Positions 1 through 5,394 of a stretch of DNA of 5,394 nucleotides are shown piece by piece. The position numbers and the translations under genes were made by a program. This stretch comes from Propionibacteriaceae bacterium. GTDB lineage: Bacteria; Actinomycetota; Actinomycetes; Propionibacteriales; Propionibacteriaceae. How positions within the stretch are numbered: the first letter of the stretch is position 1; each line of letters opens with the position of its first letter. The stretch spans positions 1 to 5,394 of the forward strand of contig JAISCH010000041.1 of assembly GCA_031265725.1 (NCBI GenBank). The letters run 5' to 3'. The notes beneath the pieces are model-generated. The model was not told the origin of the DNA. It searched no databases and saw only the letters and a program-made list of their open reading frames with translations.

Positions 1-1219
1 GGCGAAACGCATCTCCGATACTTTTCCGGTCCTCGTGTTGACTGGAGCCAGGCAAGTTGGCAAATCCACAATGTTGCAACATATTGCCGACGACTCTCGC
101 ACTGTTGTCTCTTTGGACGACCATAGTATCCGAGCTTTGGCACGCACCGATCCCGGCCTCTTCCTTCAACGTTACGTTCCACCGTTGCTGATTGACGAGA
201 TTCAGTACGCGCCCGAGTTGCTGCCCCTGATCAAACTCGCTGTCGACCGAACTGGTCGAAATGGGGAGTTCTGGCTGACCGGATCCCAATCCTTTCACCT
301 CATGCGCAATGTGTCCGAATCCTTGGCTGGGCGAGTGGGAATCCTGACTCTACTCGGGTTATCCTCGTCAGAAATCAGCGGGGTGCCATCCCAGGCGTTC
401 GATCCCGACCCCACACGCCTAGTCACCCGGATGCGCACCGTGCCCAAACTGGCACTGGCCGAGGTCTATCAGCGAATCGCCACAGGTTCCATGCCACGGC
501 TGTGGACTGAGCCGAACATGGATCATGAGACCTACTACCGCTCTTATGTCGCCACCTACCTGCAACGCGATATCCGAGACCTGAGCCAGGTAGCTGATGA
601 GATGGTCTTCCTGACCTTCATGACAGCCGTGGCCGCCCGTACCGCCTGTCCACTCGTCATGGACGAACTCGCCCGTGACGTGGGTGTGTCCGCGCCCACG
701 GCCAAGCGCTGGCTCTCCATCTTGGCATCCTCGGGCATCATCACTCTCGTTCCTCCCTACCACAACAACATCCTCAGCAGGATGACGAAGATGCCGCTGC
801 TGCACATGCTTGACACAGGACTAGCTGCCTACCTGCTGCGCTGGACCAACCCGGAAGCGTTGGAACGCGGCGCGATGGCTGGGCAGTTCTTCGAGTCATA
901 TGTCTTTGCCGAGTTGTACAAGAGTTTCGCTTTCACTGGCCAGGACCCGCCCTTGTACTACTACCGGGACAAGAACAAGCGGGAGATCGATGTGCTGATC
1001 CACCGCAACGGCGTGCTACATCCTTTAGAAATCAAGAAGTCCGCCGCCCCAGGAGCCTCCGCACTGAAGAACTTCCGCGCCCTCGACCCCTTGTCCACCA
1101 GTTCTCCCGGTCAGGACAGCCTCAAGACCGATGTCGGCAGCGGAGGCGTTATCTGCATGGCAGACGATGTGATACCCATCGACGCCTTGAATTCGCTGAT
1201 CCCCGCCTGGCTCATTTAA
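1..1219 (+). CDS. AAA+ ATPase with DUF4143 C-terminal domain, 5' end cut by the window edge
   Basis: The reading frame is open from nt 2 (codon start 2), so the true start is left of the window. The GTG at 35 lies inside the conserved strand before the P-loop and is not a credible start. Counting that GTG as residue 1, I see a Walker A motif (GARQVGKST, 4-12), a Walker B motif (LLIDEIQYAP, 51-60) and the family's sensor-like block LTGSQSF...SESLAGR (81-100). The DUF4143 part runs from about 165 to 350. It includes a winged-helix-like segment (about 207-240) and a C-terminal nuclease-fold signature of E/D-x(n)-ExK type (REID at 316-319, LEIKKS at 331-336). The family is widespread in bacteria and archaea and is often horizontally acquired. 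Its biological role is poorly defined; DNA binding or a stress/defence role has been suggested, so no symbol is given. The 3' end is intact (TAA at 1217-1219). It converges with the men operon and is probably unrelated to it. Confidence 0.93.
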   Translation, partial: AKRISDTFPVLVLTGARQVGKSTMLQHIADDSRTVVSLDDHSIRALARTDPGLFLQRYVPPLLIDEIQYAPELLPLIKLAVDRTGRNGEFWLTGSQSFHLMRNVSESLAGRVGILTLLGLSSSEISGVPSQAFDPDPTRLVTRMRTVPKLALAEVYQRIATGSMPRLWTEPNMDHETYYRSYVATYLQRDIRDLSQVADEMVFLTFMTAVAARTACPLVMDELARDVGVSAPTAKRWLSILASSGIITLVPPYHNNILSRMTKMPLLHMLDTGLAAYLLRWTNPEALERGAMAGQFFESYVFAELYKSFAFTGQDPPLYYYRDKNKREIDVLIHRNGVLHPLEIKKSAAPGASALKNFRALDPLSTSSPGQDSLKTDVGSGGVICMADDVIPIDALNSLIPAWLI

Positions 1220-1247
1220 CTGGCATCACGTAACACAACGTCGCACT

Positions 1248-1565
1248 ATGTCACCTCATTTAGAGTCGTGGCACACTTATGCTGTGTCTGACTCACCCGA
1301 ACACCACCAGATCAATGAGGTCCAGGAATTGCGGATCGCTTTGAAGGTGGCAAAAGCCACCCGAAGAGCTAAAGCCGAGGCATTGGCCGGGAAGTACCCA
1401 GCAATCCTTGAACCCGGATACTTGGACGATTTGCGTCAGGAGTGGGATAGGCGTGCTGGCCATCGCGAGGGTTTAAATGCAGAGGCTGTTTTGAGTTTTG
1501 ACACGGCGTTGCTCGCCGCCGCGACTGCGAACGGTTATCGCACTAGCGATAGGCATCGCGGGTAG
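1248..1565 (+). CDS. doubtful 105-aa hypothetical ORF, possibly a gene remnant
   Basis: I do not recognise this protein. The N-terminal third is polar. Residues about 29-47 are rich in Ala, Lys and Arg and look helical (ALKVAKATRRAKAEALAGKY), followed by an acidic stretch (GYLDDLRQEWDRR). The last 24 residues (LSFDTALLAAATANGY...SDRH) faintly resemble the C-terminal end of a PIN-domain toxin, where an Asp opens a helix of the form D-x-x-LLAA-x-A and a T/S-DR-H/R motif follows. The upstream part does not fit a PIN domain, so at most this is a degraded tail. Neither the ATG at 1248 nor the in-frame GTG at 1284 has a Shine-Dalgarno sequence. It starts 28 bp after the ATPase stop on the same strand and ends 18 bp before the convergent menD stop. 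It may be a real small gene, a remnant, or a chance frame. Confidence 0.33.
   Translation: MSPHLESWHTYAVSDSPEHHQINEVQELRIALKVAKATRRAKAEALAGKYPAILEPGYLDDLRQEWDRRAGHREGLNAEAVLSFDTALLAAATANGYRTSDRHRG
1536..1559. terminator. two mutually exclusive short hairpins, possible bidirectional terminator region
   Basis: TATCGC (1536-1541) pairs perfectly with GCGATA (1546-1551) across the 4-base loop ACTA. GCGAT (1546-1550) also pairs perfectly with ATCGC (1555-1559) across AGGC, so the middle arm is shared and only one hairpin can form at a time. Neither is followed by a T-run on either strand. The location between convergent genes suits termination, and actinobacterial terminators often lack a U-tract, but the stems are short. 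A weaker interrupted stem with a short T-run overlaps the menD stop codon (1576-1595). Confidence 0.2.
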
Positions 1566-1583
1566 GCTGCTTGTGAAACCGCC

Positions 1584-3359
1584 TCAGAGCGTTTTGGCGA
1601 TGGCGACCAGCTTTGCGGATAGATGGGTGCGGGTGGAGCGGTCTATTTCTACTACTAGGACTTCGATGCCGTGGCAGGGCTCAGCCAGGCAGCGTTGGAC
1701 TTCGGTCAGATTGTGTACGCGGCGGGCTGGCAGGCCGTGAGACTGGGCCAGGGCGACTAGATCAGTGGGGACGCTGGTGGCGAAGACTCGCTCAAAGACG
1801 GCGGCGTATTGCGGCTGGCCGTATTCCAGGGTGGCGAAGATGGAGCCGCCGTGGTCGTCGGCCACCACGACGCGCAGGTCGGGTCGCGGCTCGTCTGCGC
1901 CTATCGCCAGCGCGTTCGAGTCGTGCAGGAAGCTCAGATCGCCACAGAGCAGGGTGGTCTGGGAGCGCGCCCGCAGCGCGATGCCGACTGCGGTGGACAG
2001 GGTGCCGTCGATGCCGCCCAAGCCACGGTTCGCATAAACTGCACCCAACTCCACCGAAGGTACCGAACTGTCAGAGACGCCCACTGGACCCAAACCACGA
2101 TTCGGGTAAACCTCCTCTACCCCCACTGAAGGTACTGAACTGTCAGGGACACTCACTGAGTCAAAGTCACGATTCTCCTGGACTGCGCCTCCCCCGGTTC
2201 GCTGCCAGTTAGCGGCAGCGTCACGGATGGGGGCGAGATCGGCGTCTCGGACCGGGTTGGAATTGCCCAATACCAATATCTCGTCAGCAGCCAGGCTGGC
2301 TAGCACGGTCTCAGCCAGTTGATAGCCGGTCAGTTTCCCATTCTCGGAGAGCACTTTCCGCCACGCCTCACCAGCGCGTCGATCAGCCCGCTGCCAGGCG
2401 GCCAACCAGGCCGGATCGTCACCGCCGGGAATCACCACCCGGTCAGCGAAGGCGCTGGCCGACTGGCCGGGGTCCACCCGCGACCCGCCCGCGACGACCA
2501 CCGTCACGTCTGGGCGGCTCAGCAGCCGGTTGACCGGACGCGACAGGGTGGGATGCCCGTACACGATGACCCGGCGCACTTCGTCGGCGAGTCTGGAATC
2601 GAGCAATACCCGGCCGAGGGCGAGCGCGTTCGGTCCGCGCCGGGCGTTGCTGGACGGCTCAGCGATGAGCGGCAGCCCGGCCTCCTCGGCCAAGACGACC
2701 GCCTGTGCGCCCACGGCTGGGTCGGCGTCCCCACAAAGGACGACGGTGCCCGGCTCGGCAGCCAACTCCAGCACGCTCTGCCCAGCCTGGGCGAACAGCA
2801 GCGGTCTCGCTTCCGGAAGCTGGAACGGCCGCTGGCCAGTCAGCGGCAGGCCGAGATGGATATTCAAGTGGACCGGGCCAGCGGGATTGCCCAGCCCGCC
2901 GAGAGCATGGCCGACAGCCCGGGCAGTCTGCGCCATCCAAGCCCTAGCGTCTCCACGCGAGTCCAATTCGGCTTGCCAACGGACGAAGCCAGCGAAAACA
3001 CCCGTTTGCTCAGTGGTCTGGTTGGCTCCGAAGCCGACCAATTCGCCCGGCCGGTCGGCAGTCAGCAGAATCAGCGGCAGATCGCTGTGCGCTGCCTCCA
3101 TCACTGCTGGAAGCAGGTTCCCGACGGCGGTGCCCGAGGTGGTGATCACCGCCACCGGACGACGCGGGTCGCCCTTGGCCATCCCCAGCGCCAGGAAAGC
3201 CGCCGAACGCTCATCCACCCGGACGTGGACGCGCCCCGGAAATGCCAATGCCGCCAGCGCCAGCGGGGCACTGCGCGAGCCGGGACAGAGCACGATATCT
3301 GAAACGTTCTCAGCGAGTTGGGCTATGACAGCCGCCGCACAGGCCGGTGAATCACTCAT
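1584..3359 (-). CDS. menD: 2-succinyl-5-enolpyruvyl-6-hydroxy-3-cyclohexene-1-carboxylate synthase (MenD)
   Basis: This is a ThDP- and Mg-dependent cytosolic enzyme. It condenses isochorismate with the succinic semialdehyde-ThDP adduct formed from 2-oxoglutarate, the first committed step of classical menaquinone synthesis. From the ATG at 3359 the protein has 591 residues. The pyrimidine-binding domain (about 1-180) shows PGSRSAP (26-32), VDERSA with the expected catalytic Glu50, SGTA (75-78), ADRP (101-104) and NQTT (113-116). A central domain follows, then the diphosphate domain (about 350-591) with NPVRD (368-372), NRGLGGIDG (444-452), the Mg motif GDLSFLHD (473-480) and DDHGGSIF (501-508). 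The frame is open to a GTG at 3380, but an AGGAG sits inside that extension, 9 nt before ATG 3359, so the ATG is chosen. The family is usually near 550 residues. The excess is a duplicated 24-residue unit just before NRGLGGIDG. It is the last gene of the operon in this window, read after menA and menC. Confidence 0.96.
   Translation of the reverse strand: MSDSPACAAAVIAQLAENVSDIVLCPGSRSAPLALAALAFPGRVHVRVDERSAAFLALGMAKGDPRRPVAVITTSGTAVGNLLPAVMEAAHSDLPLILLTADRPGELVGFGANQTTEQTGVFAGFVRWQAELDSRGDARAWMAQTARAVGHALGGLGNPAGPVHLNIHLGLPLTGQRPFQLPEARPLLFAQAGQSVLELAAEPGTVVLCGDADPAVGAQAVVLAEEAGLPLIAEPSSNARRGPNALALGRVLLDSRLADEVRRVIVYGHPTLSRPVNRLLSRPDVTVVVAGGSRVDPGQSASAFADRVVIPGGDDPAWLAAWQRADRRAGEAWRKVLSENGKLTGYQLAETVLASLAADEILVLGNSNPVRDADLAPIRDAAANWQRTGGGAVQENRDFDSVSVPDSSVPSVGVEEVYPNRGLGPVGVSDSSVPSVELGAVYANRGLGGIDGTLSTAVGIALRARSQTTLLCGDLSFLHDSNALAIGADEPRPDLRVVVADDHGGSIFATLEYGQPQYAAVFERVFATSVPTDLVALAQSHGLPARRVHNLTEVQRCLAEPCHGIEVLVVEIDRSTRTHLSAKLVAIAKTL
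2017..2190 (-). repeat. in-frame 72-bp (24-codon) tandem repeat inside menD, two full units plus a partial third
   Basis: Unit 2017-2088 and unit 2089-2160 are both exactly 72 bp. They match at about 54 of 72 positions by hand count, and about 14 of the 18 differences are transitions. A weaker partial copy continues through about 2161-2190 (roughly 20 of 30 matching). In the protein the units give the related segments AVQENRD, EVYPNRGLG and AVYANRGLGG, with Asn-Arg at residues 396-397, 420-421 and 444-445, spaced exactly 24 apart. DSSVPSV recurs between them. Only the last copy runs on into the conserved GIDGTLSTA motif, so that copy holds the native NRG site. Because 72 is a multiple of 3 the frame is kept. 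The repeat uses more AGT, TCA and GTA codons than the surrounding gene. Confidence 0.9.
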
Positions 3360-3430
3360 TGCCCAAGTCTCCTCTTCCACCCGAAGGATTGACCTTGGCG
3401 GACTTGCGGACGAAGCGGTGAATCACTCAT
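3356..3430 (-). CDS. 24-aa mini-ORF between menC and menD, chimeric duplicate of their junction
   Basis: The ORF starts at ATG 3430-3428, overlapping the menC stop (3429-3427) as ATGA. It runs 24 codons and stops at TGA 3358-3356, overlapping the menD start (3359-3357), again as ATGA. It begins MSDSP, exactly as MenD does, and ends RRLGQ, resembling the MenC terminus GRIGQ. The middle is basic and Gln-rich (LRPQVRQGQSFGWK). The Shine-Dalgarno sequence GGGAGGA lies 7 nt before its start, better placed than many in the window. It most likely arose by tandem duplication of the menC-end/menD-start junction. It could work as a leader that couples translation of menC to menD, or be translated with no function. 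No known domain is visible. Confidence 0.4.
   Translation of the reverse strand: MSDSPLRPQVRQGQSFGWKRRLGQ
3368..3375 (-). promoter_or_regulatory. ribosome binding site of menD
   Basis: The coding strand reads AGAGGAGA here, with AGGAG 9 nt before the ATG at 3359. This decides the menD start: the longer frame from GTG 3380 would place this site inside the coding sequence and has no site of its own in good position. The site also lies inside the 3' part of the 24-codon mini-ORF, so ribosomes finishing that ORF would pass over it. Confidence 0.75.
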
Positions 3431-4488
3431 TGCCCAATCCTCCCACTGCTCGCAGCCGAAAATCCCGGAAGGGACTCGCTCGCCGCGTCGACACTAGCGC
3501 CGTCCACCTCAAGCAGCCGGGAATCCCACCAGGCTGCCCGTTCCGGCGAGGCGGCCCAGTCGCCGGTATCGGTCACTTCCACTTCCCTGACGGCGATCTC
3601 GCCACCGGCGGCGATCAATGGCGAGGCGACTACATCCTTGGCCAACAGCGCGGCGGTGTTGAGCCCGCAGGCGTAAGGCAATTCGGGCAGTGCGGCGGCC
3701 AACGCGATCCCGGCGCGCAAGCCGACCGACGATTCCAACGCGGATGAGACGACGACCGGCAGCCCGAGCCGTTCGGCCAATTCCAGGCAGCGCCGCACCC
3801 CGCCCAACGGCTGCACCTTGAGCACGGCGATATCAGCGGCCTGGGCGGCCACCACCCGTTCCGGATCGCCACTGCGCCGGATCGACTCGTCAGCGGCAAT
3901 CAGTACATCCAATCCAGCCCGGGCCAAGCGACGGCGCAACTCGGCCAATTCCTCCACTCCAGCACAGGGCTGCTCGGCGTACTCCAATCCGAGACGGGAC
4001 AATTCCCGCAGCCGGTTGAATGCCTCGTCCACGCTCCAACGGCCATTAACGTCCACCCGCACCTTGCCTGCCGGGCCGAGCGCGTCCCGTACCGCTTCCA
4101 CCCGAGCCAAGTCAGCGGCGAAGTCCTGCCCGCTCTCCGCGACTTTGACCTTGGCTGTCCGGCAACCGGAGGCGGCAACCACTTGCCAAGCGGCTTGCGG
4201 GCCGACTGCCGGCACCGTTACGTTCACTGGCACCCGGTCACGCACCTGGGCTGGGAAACCGATCAGCGCCGCTTCGACGCAGGCCTGCCACCAGACTCCG
4301 GCCTCGGCATGCCTGTATTCAAGGAAGGGGCTCCATTCCGCCCAGCCAGCCGGGCCTTCGATCAGCATCCCCTCCCGCACAGTTATGCCCCGGAAACGGG
4401 TCCGCAACGGCAGCGAGTAGACCAGGGTTTGCCGAATTCGCCCGTCCAGCAGTTCAGGATCAGTATGCTCGGTAAGTCGGGCGGCCAT
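3427..4488 (-). CDS. menC: o-succinylbenzoate synthase (MenC), actinobacterial enolase-superfamily type
   Basis: This enzyme dehydrates SHCHC to o-succinylbenzoate in the cytosol, a middle step of menaquinone synthesis. From ATG 4488 it has 353 residues. The capping-domain start shows YSLPLRTRFRGI (24-35) and EGPAGWAEWSPFLEY (44-58), characteristic of the actinobacterial OSBS branch. The barrel shows the KxK pair AKVKVAE (Lys113, Lys115), metal ligands Asp146 (VDVNG), Glu172 (EQPC) and Asp200 (ADES), and the opposite catalytic Lys224 (LKVQPLGG). All expected catalytic residues are present. The frame is open to 4674, but that extension overlaps menA and has no family similarity. ATG 4488 starts 5 nt after the menA stop and has no Shine-Dalgarno, so it probably relies on coupling to menA. 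The last 25 residues or so (GASVDAASESLPGFSAASSGRIGQ region) look like a low-complexity tail outside the barrel. Confidence 0.95.
   Translation of the reverse strand: MAARLTEHTDPELLDGRIRQTLVYSLPLRTRFRGITVREGMLIEGPAGWAEWSPFLEYRHAEAGVWWQACVEAALIGFPAQVRDRVPVNVTVPAVGPQAAWQVVAASGCRTAKVKVAESGQDFAADLARVEAVRDALGPAGKVRVDVNGRWSVDEAFNRLRELSRLGLEYAEQPCAGVEELAELRRRLARAGLDVLIAADESIRRSGDPERVVAAQAADIAVLKVQPLGGVRRCLELAERLGLPVVVSSALESSVGLRAGIALAAALPELPYACGLNTAALLAKDVVASPLIAAGGEIAVREVEVTDTGDWAASPERAAWWDSRLLEVDGASVDAASESLPGFSAASSGRIGQ
3438..3444 (-). promoter_or_regulatory. Shine-Dalgarno of the junction mini-ORF, within the menC 3' end
   Basis: The coding strand reads GGGAGGA, 7 nt before the ATG at 3430, inside the last codons of menC (…SGRIGQ). 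Its similarity to the menD site 71 bp downstream suggests it is the other copy of a duplicated start region. It may be the original menD start site, now serving a 24-codon frame. Confidence 0.55.
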
Positions 4489-4493
4489 CTGCG

Positions 4494-5372
4494 TCAGTTG
4501 GCGATGACCAAGCCGATGAACAAGCCAGCGGCACAGGTGAATTCGGCCAGTCCGGTCTGCTTCAAAACCGGGATCAAGTCGCGCCCGGTGCAGCCCTTGA
4601 GCACTTCCCAGACCGGGCCGATCAACGAGATCATCATGCCCAGGCCGAGCAGCGCCCACCAAGAACTCGTCCAAGCCACAGCCACCACCCCGAGAGCGGC
4701 CACCAGCAGCGTGGCGGCGAAGAACAGCCGGGTGCCCGCGTCACCCAGCCGAGTGGCCAAGGTGAGTTTCCCGGCTCTACGGTCGCCCTCCAGATCGCGC
4801 AGATTGTTGGCGACCAGGATCGCGCAGGCCAGCGCGCCAGTCGCTATCGCCGTGTACCAGGCAGCGACCGGGAGATAGCCCACCTGGATGAATACCGTGC
4901 CACCCACCGCGACCAGTCCGTAGAACAAGAAGACGAAGACCTCCCCCCAGCCGAGATAGCCGTAGGGGTGTTTGCCACCGGTGTAGAACCAGGCCGCCAG
5001 GATACAGGCGGCCCCGACCGCCACCAGCCACCAGACTCCGGTCGTCCAAACGATCACCAACCCGGCACCAGCAGCCACCACCCAGCAGGCCACAGCGGCC
5101 AGCAGGACTCTCCGCGCGGTGGTCGCTCCGGAGCCGACCAGGCGCATCGGCCCGACCCGTTCGGCGTCCGTGCCCCGGATGCCGTCGGAATAGTCGTTGG
5201 CCAGATTGGAGCCGATCTGGATGGCCAAGCTGACGATGAGCGCCAGCGTGGCGAGTAACAAGTCGAAGGAGTCCTCGTACCAGGCGATGCCGCTGCCCGC
5301 CACCACCGGGGAGATCGCTGCGGGAAGAGTGCGGGGACGCGCCCCTTCGATCCATTCAGCCGGAGTCGCCAT
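4494..5372 (-). CDS. menA: 1,4-dihydroxy-2-naphthoate polyprenyltransferase (MenA)
   Basis: This integral membrane UbiA-superfamily enzyme attaches the polyprenyl chain to dihydroxynaphthoate, giving demethylmenaquinone. From ATG 5372 it has 292 residues. The N-terminus WIEGARPRTLPAAISPVVAGSG (7-28) is typical of MenA. The first Asp-rich motif is NLANDYSDGIRGTDAERVGP (56-75) and the second is NNLRDLEGDRRAGKLTLA (189-206), with Asp193 and Asp197. Both bind the prenyl diphosphate through Mg. About eight hydrophobic segments can be picked out, near 35-54, 88-110, 113-131, 144-163, 168-188, 214-234, 237-255 and 275-291. The frame also opens at a GTG two codons earlier (5378), but GGAAGG lies 5 nt before ATG 5372 and overlaps that GTG, so the ATG is preferred. 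It is the first men gene in the window. Its promoter, or further upstream operon genes, would lie beyond the right edge. Confidence 0.95.
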   Translation of the reverse strand: MATPAEWIEGARPRTLPAAISPVVAGSGIAWYEDSFDLLLATLALIVSLAIQIGSNLANDYSDGIRGTDAERVGPMRLVGSGATTARRVLLAAVACWVVAAGAGLVIVWTTGVWWLVAVGAACILAAWFYTGGKHPYGYLGWGEVFVFLFYGLVAVGGTVFIQVGYLPVAAWYTAIATGALACAILVANNLRDLEGDRRAGKLTLATRLGDAGTRLFFAATLLVAALGVVAVAWTSSWWALLGLGMMISLIGPVWEVLKGCTGRDLIPVLKQTGLAEFTCAAGLFIGLVIAN

Positions 5373-5377
5373 CGTCA

Positions 5378-5383
5378 CCTTCC
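5378..5383 (-). promoter_or_regulatory. ribosome binding site of menA
   Basis: GGAAGG on the coding strand lies 5 nt before ATG 5372. It overlaps the alternative GTG start at 5378-5376, which argues against that start. Only 11 more bases are visible upstream, so no promoter can be judged. Confidence 0.65.
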
Positions 5384-5394
5384 GTAACTTCGAT

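Larger units (their letters stand above)
1220..1583. other. gene-poor convergent region between the ATPase gene and menD
   Basis: These 364 bases separate two convergent transcription units. The only candidate content is the doubtful ORF at 1248-1565 and the overlapping hairpins near its end, both listed separately. I see no tRNA-like fold, no insertion-sequence ends and no convincing promoter. A TATGCT hexamer at 1278-1283 could act as a -10 element, but it has no good -35 partner. The region probably carries the transcription ends of both neighbours. Confidence 0.5.
3345..3437 (-). repeat. 22-bp perfect direct repeat pair flanking a 49-bp spacer at the menC/menD junction
   Basis: The 22 bases at 3345-3366 and at 3416-3437 are identical, with a 71-bp period. 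On the coding (minus) strand each copy reads TTGGGCA, then ATGA, then GTGATTCACCG, so each carries a start codon for MSDSP overlapped by a stop for the frame upstream. Beyond the exact repeat the purine-rich ribosome binding sites upstream are also similar (GTGGGAGGA against GTGGAAGAGGAGAC). This points to duplication of the whole translation start region, with later drift. The 49-bp spacer (3367-3415) has no inverted-repeat ends that I can see. Confidence 0.92.

Noticed and set aside
419..805. Minus-strand frame of 128 codons inside the ATPase gene
   Set aside because: It is antisense to the Walker and DUF4143 coding sequence, has no recognisable motif, and is best explained as a shadow of the real frame.
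2111..2120. Internal Shine-Dalgarno-like GAGGAGG in menD with a possible internal start
   Set aside because: The nearest in-frame start codon (a GTG) is about 26 nt downstream, too far, and starting there would remove two thirds of the enzyme.
2017..2190. CRISPR-like array
   Set aside because: The units are directly abutting coding repeats in frame with menD, with no unique spacers and only about 75 percent identity.
3360..3380. Longer MenD starting at GTG 3380 (598 residues)
   Set aside because: The AGGAG site lies within that extension at good distance from ATG 3359, and the ATG also matches the duplicated MSDSP start at 3430.
2319..3747. Long plus-strand frames opposite menD and menC (327 and 405 codons)
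   Set aside because: They lie antisense to strongly supported genes in GC-rich DNA, where stop codons are rare. Their translations are rich in Arg, Pro, Ser and Ala without any recognisable motif, and they run across gene boundaries.
4489..4674. Longer MenC starting at 4674 (415 residues)
   Set aside because: The extra 62 codons lie entirely within menA coding sequence in another frame and do not resemble MenC N-termini; the family-like sequence begins soon after ATG 4488.

Overview
The window looks like a chromosomal segment of a fairly GC-rich actinomycete (Actinomycetota). Codon choice is GC-biased. The MenC protein is of the actinobacterial type: its N-terminal block and its KVKVAE, EQPC and ADESIR segments closely match the mycobacterial enzyme as I remember it. 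I cannot name a genus from the sequence alone.

Layout. On the plus strand, the left edge cuts into a gene for an AAA+ ATPase of the DUF4143 family (nt 1-1219). About 360 bases of weakly coding DNA follow, with one doubtful 105-codon ORF and small overlapping hairpins. From about 1584 to the right edge everything is on the minus strand. It is a tightly packed menaquinone (vitamin K2) operon transcribed right to left as menA (4494-5372), menC (3427-4488), menD (1584-3359). The ATPase and the men operon converge on the 1220-1583 stretch.

Function. MenD makes SEPHCHC from isochorismate and 2-oxoglutarate. MenC dehydrates SHCHC to o-succinylbenzoate. MenA prenylates dihydroxynaphthoate at the membrane to give demethylmenaquinone. 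These are an early, a middle and a late step. The remaining genes (menF, menH, menE, menB, methyltransferase) are not in the window and could lie beyond the right edge or elsewhere.

The unusual features are two local duplications in and around menD, not a new system. First, menD carries a 72-bp, 24-codon in-frame repeat next to its conserved NRG-GIDG motif, so the protein is about 48 residues longer than the family needs. Second, the menC/menD junction is duplicated: an exact 22-bp direct repeat holding an ATGA stop/start overlap occurs twice, 71 bp apart. This creates a 24-codon mini-ORF with its own good ribosome binding site. It starts like MenD (MSDSP) and ends like MenC (R-x-GQ), and it is chained to both neighbours by ATGA overlaps. 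I found no RNA genes, CRISPR arrays, insertion sequences or origins.
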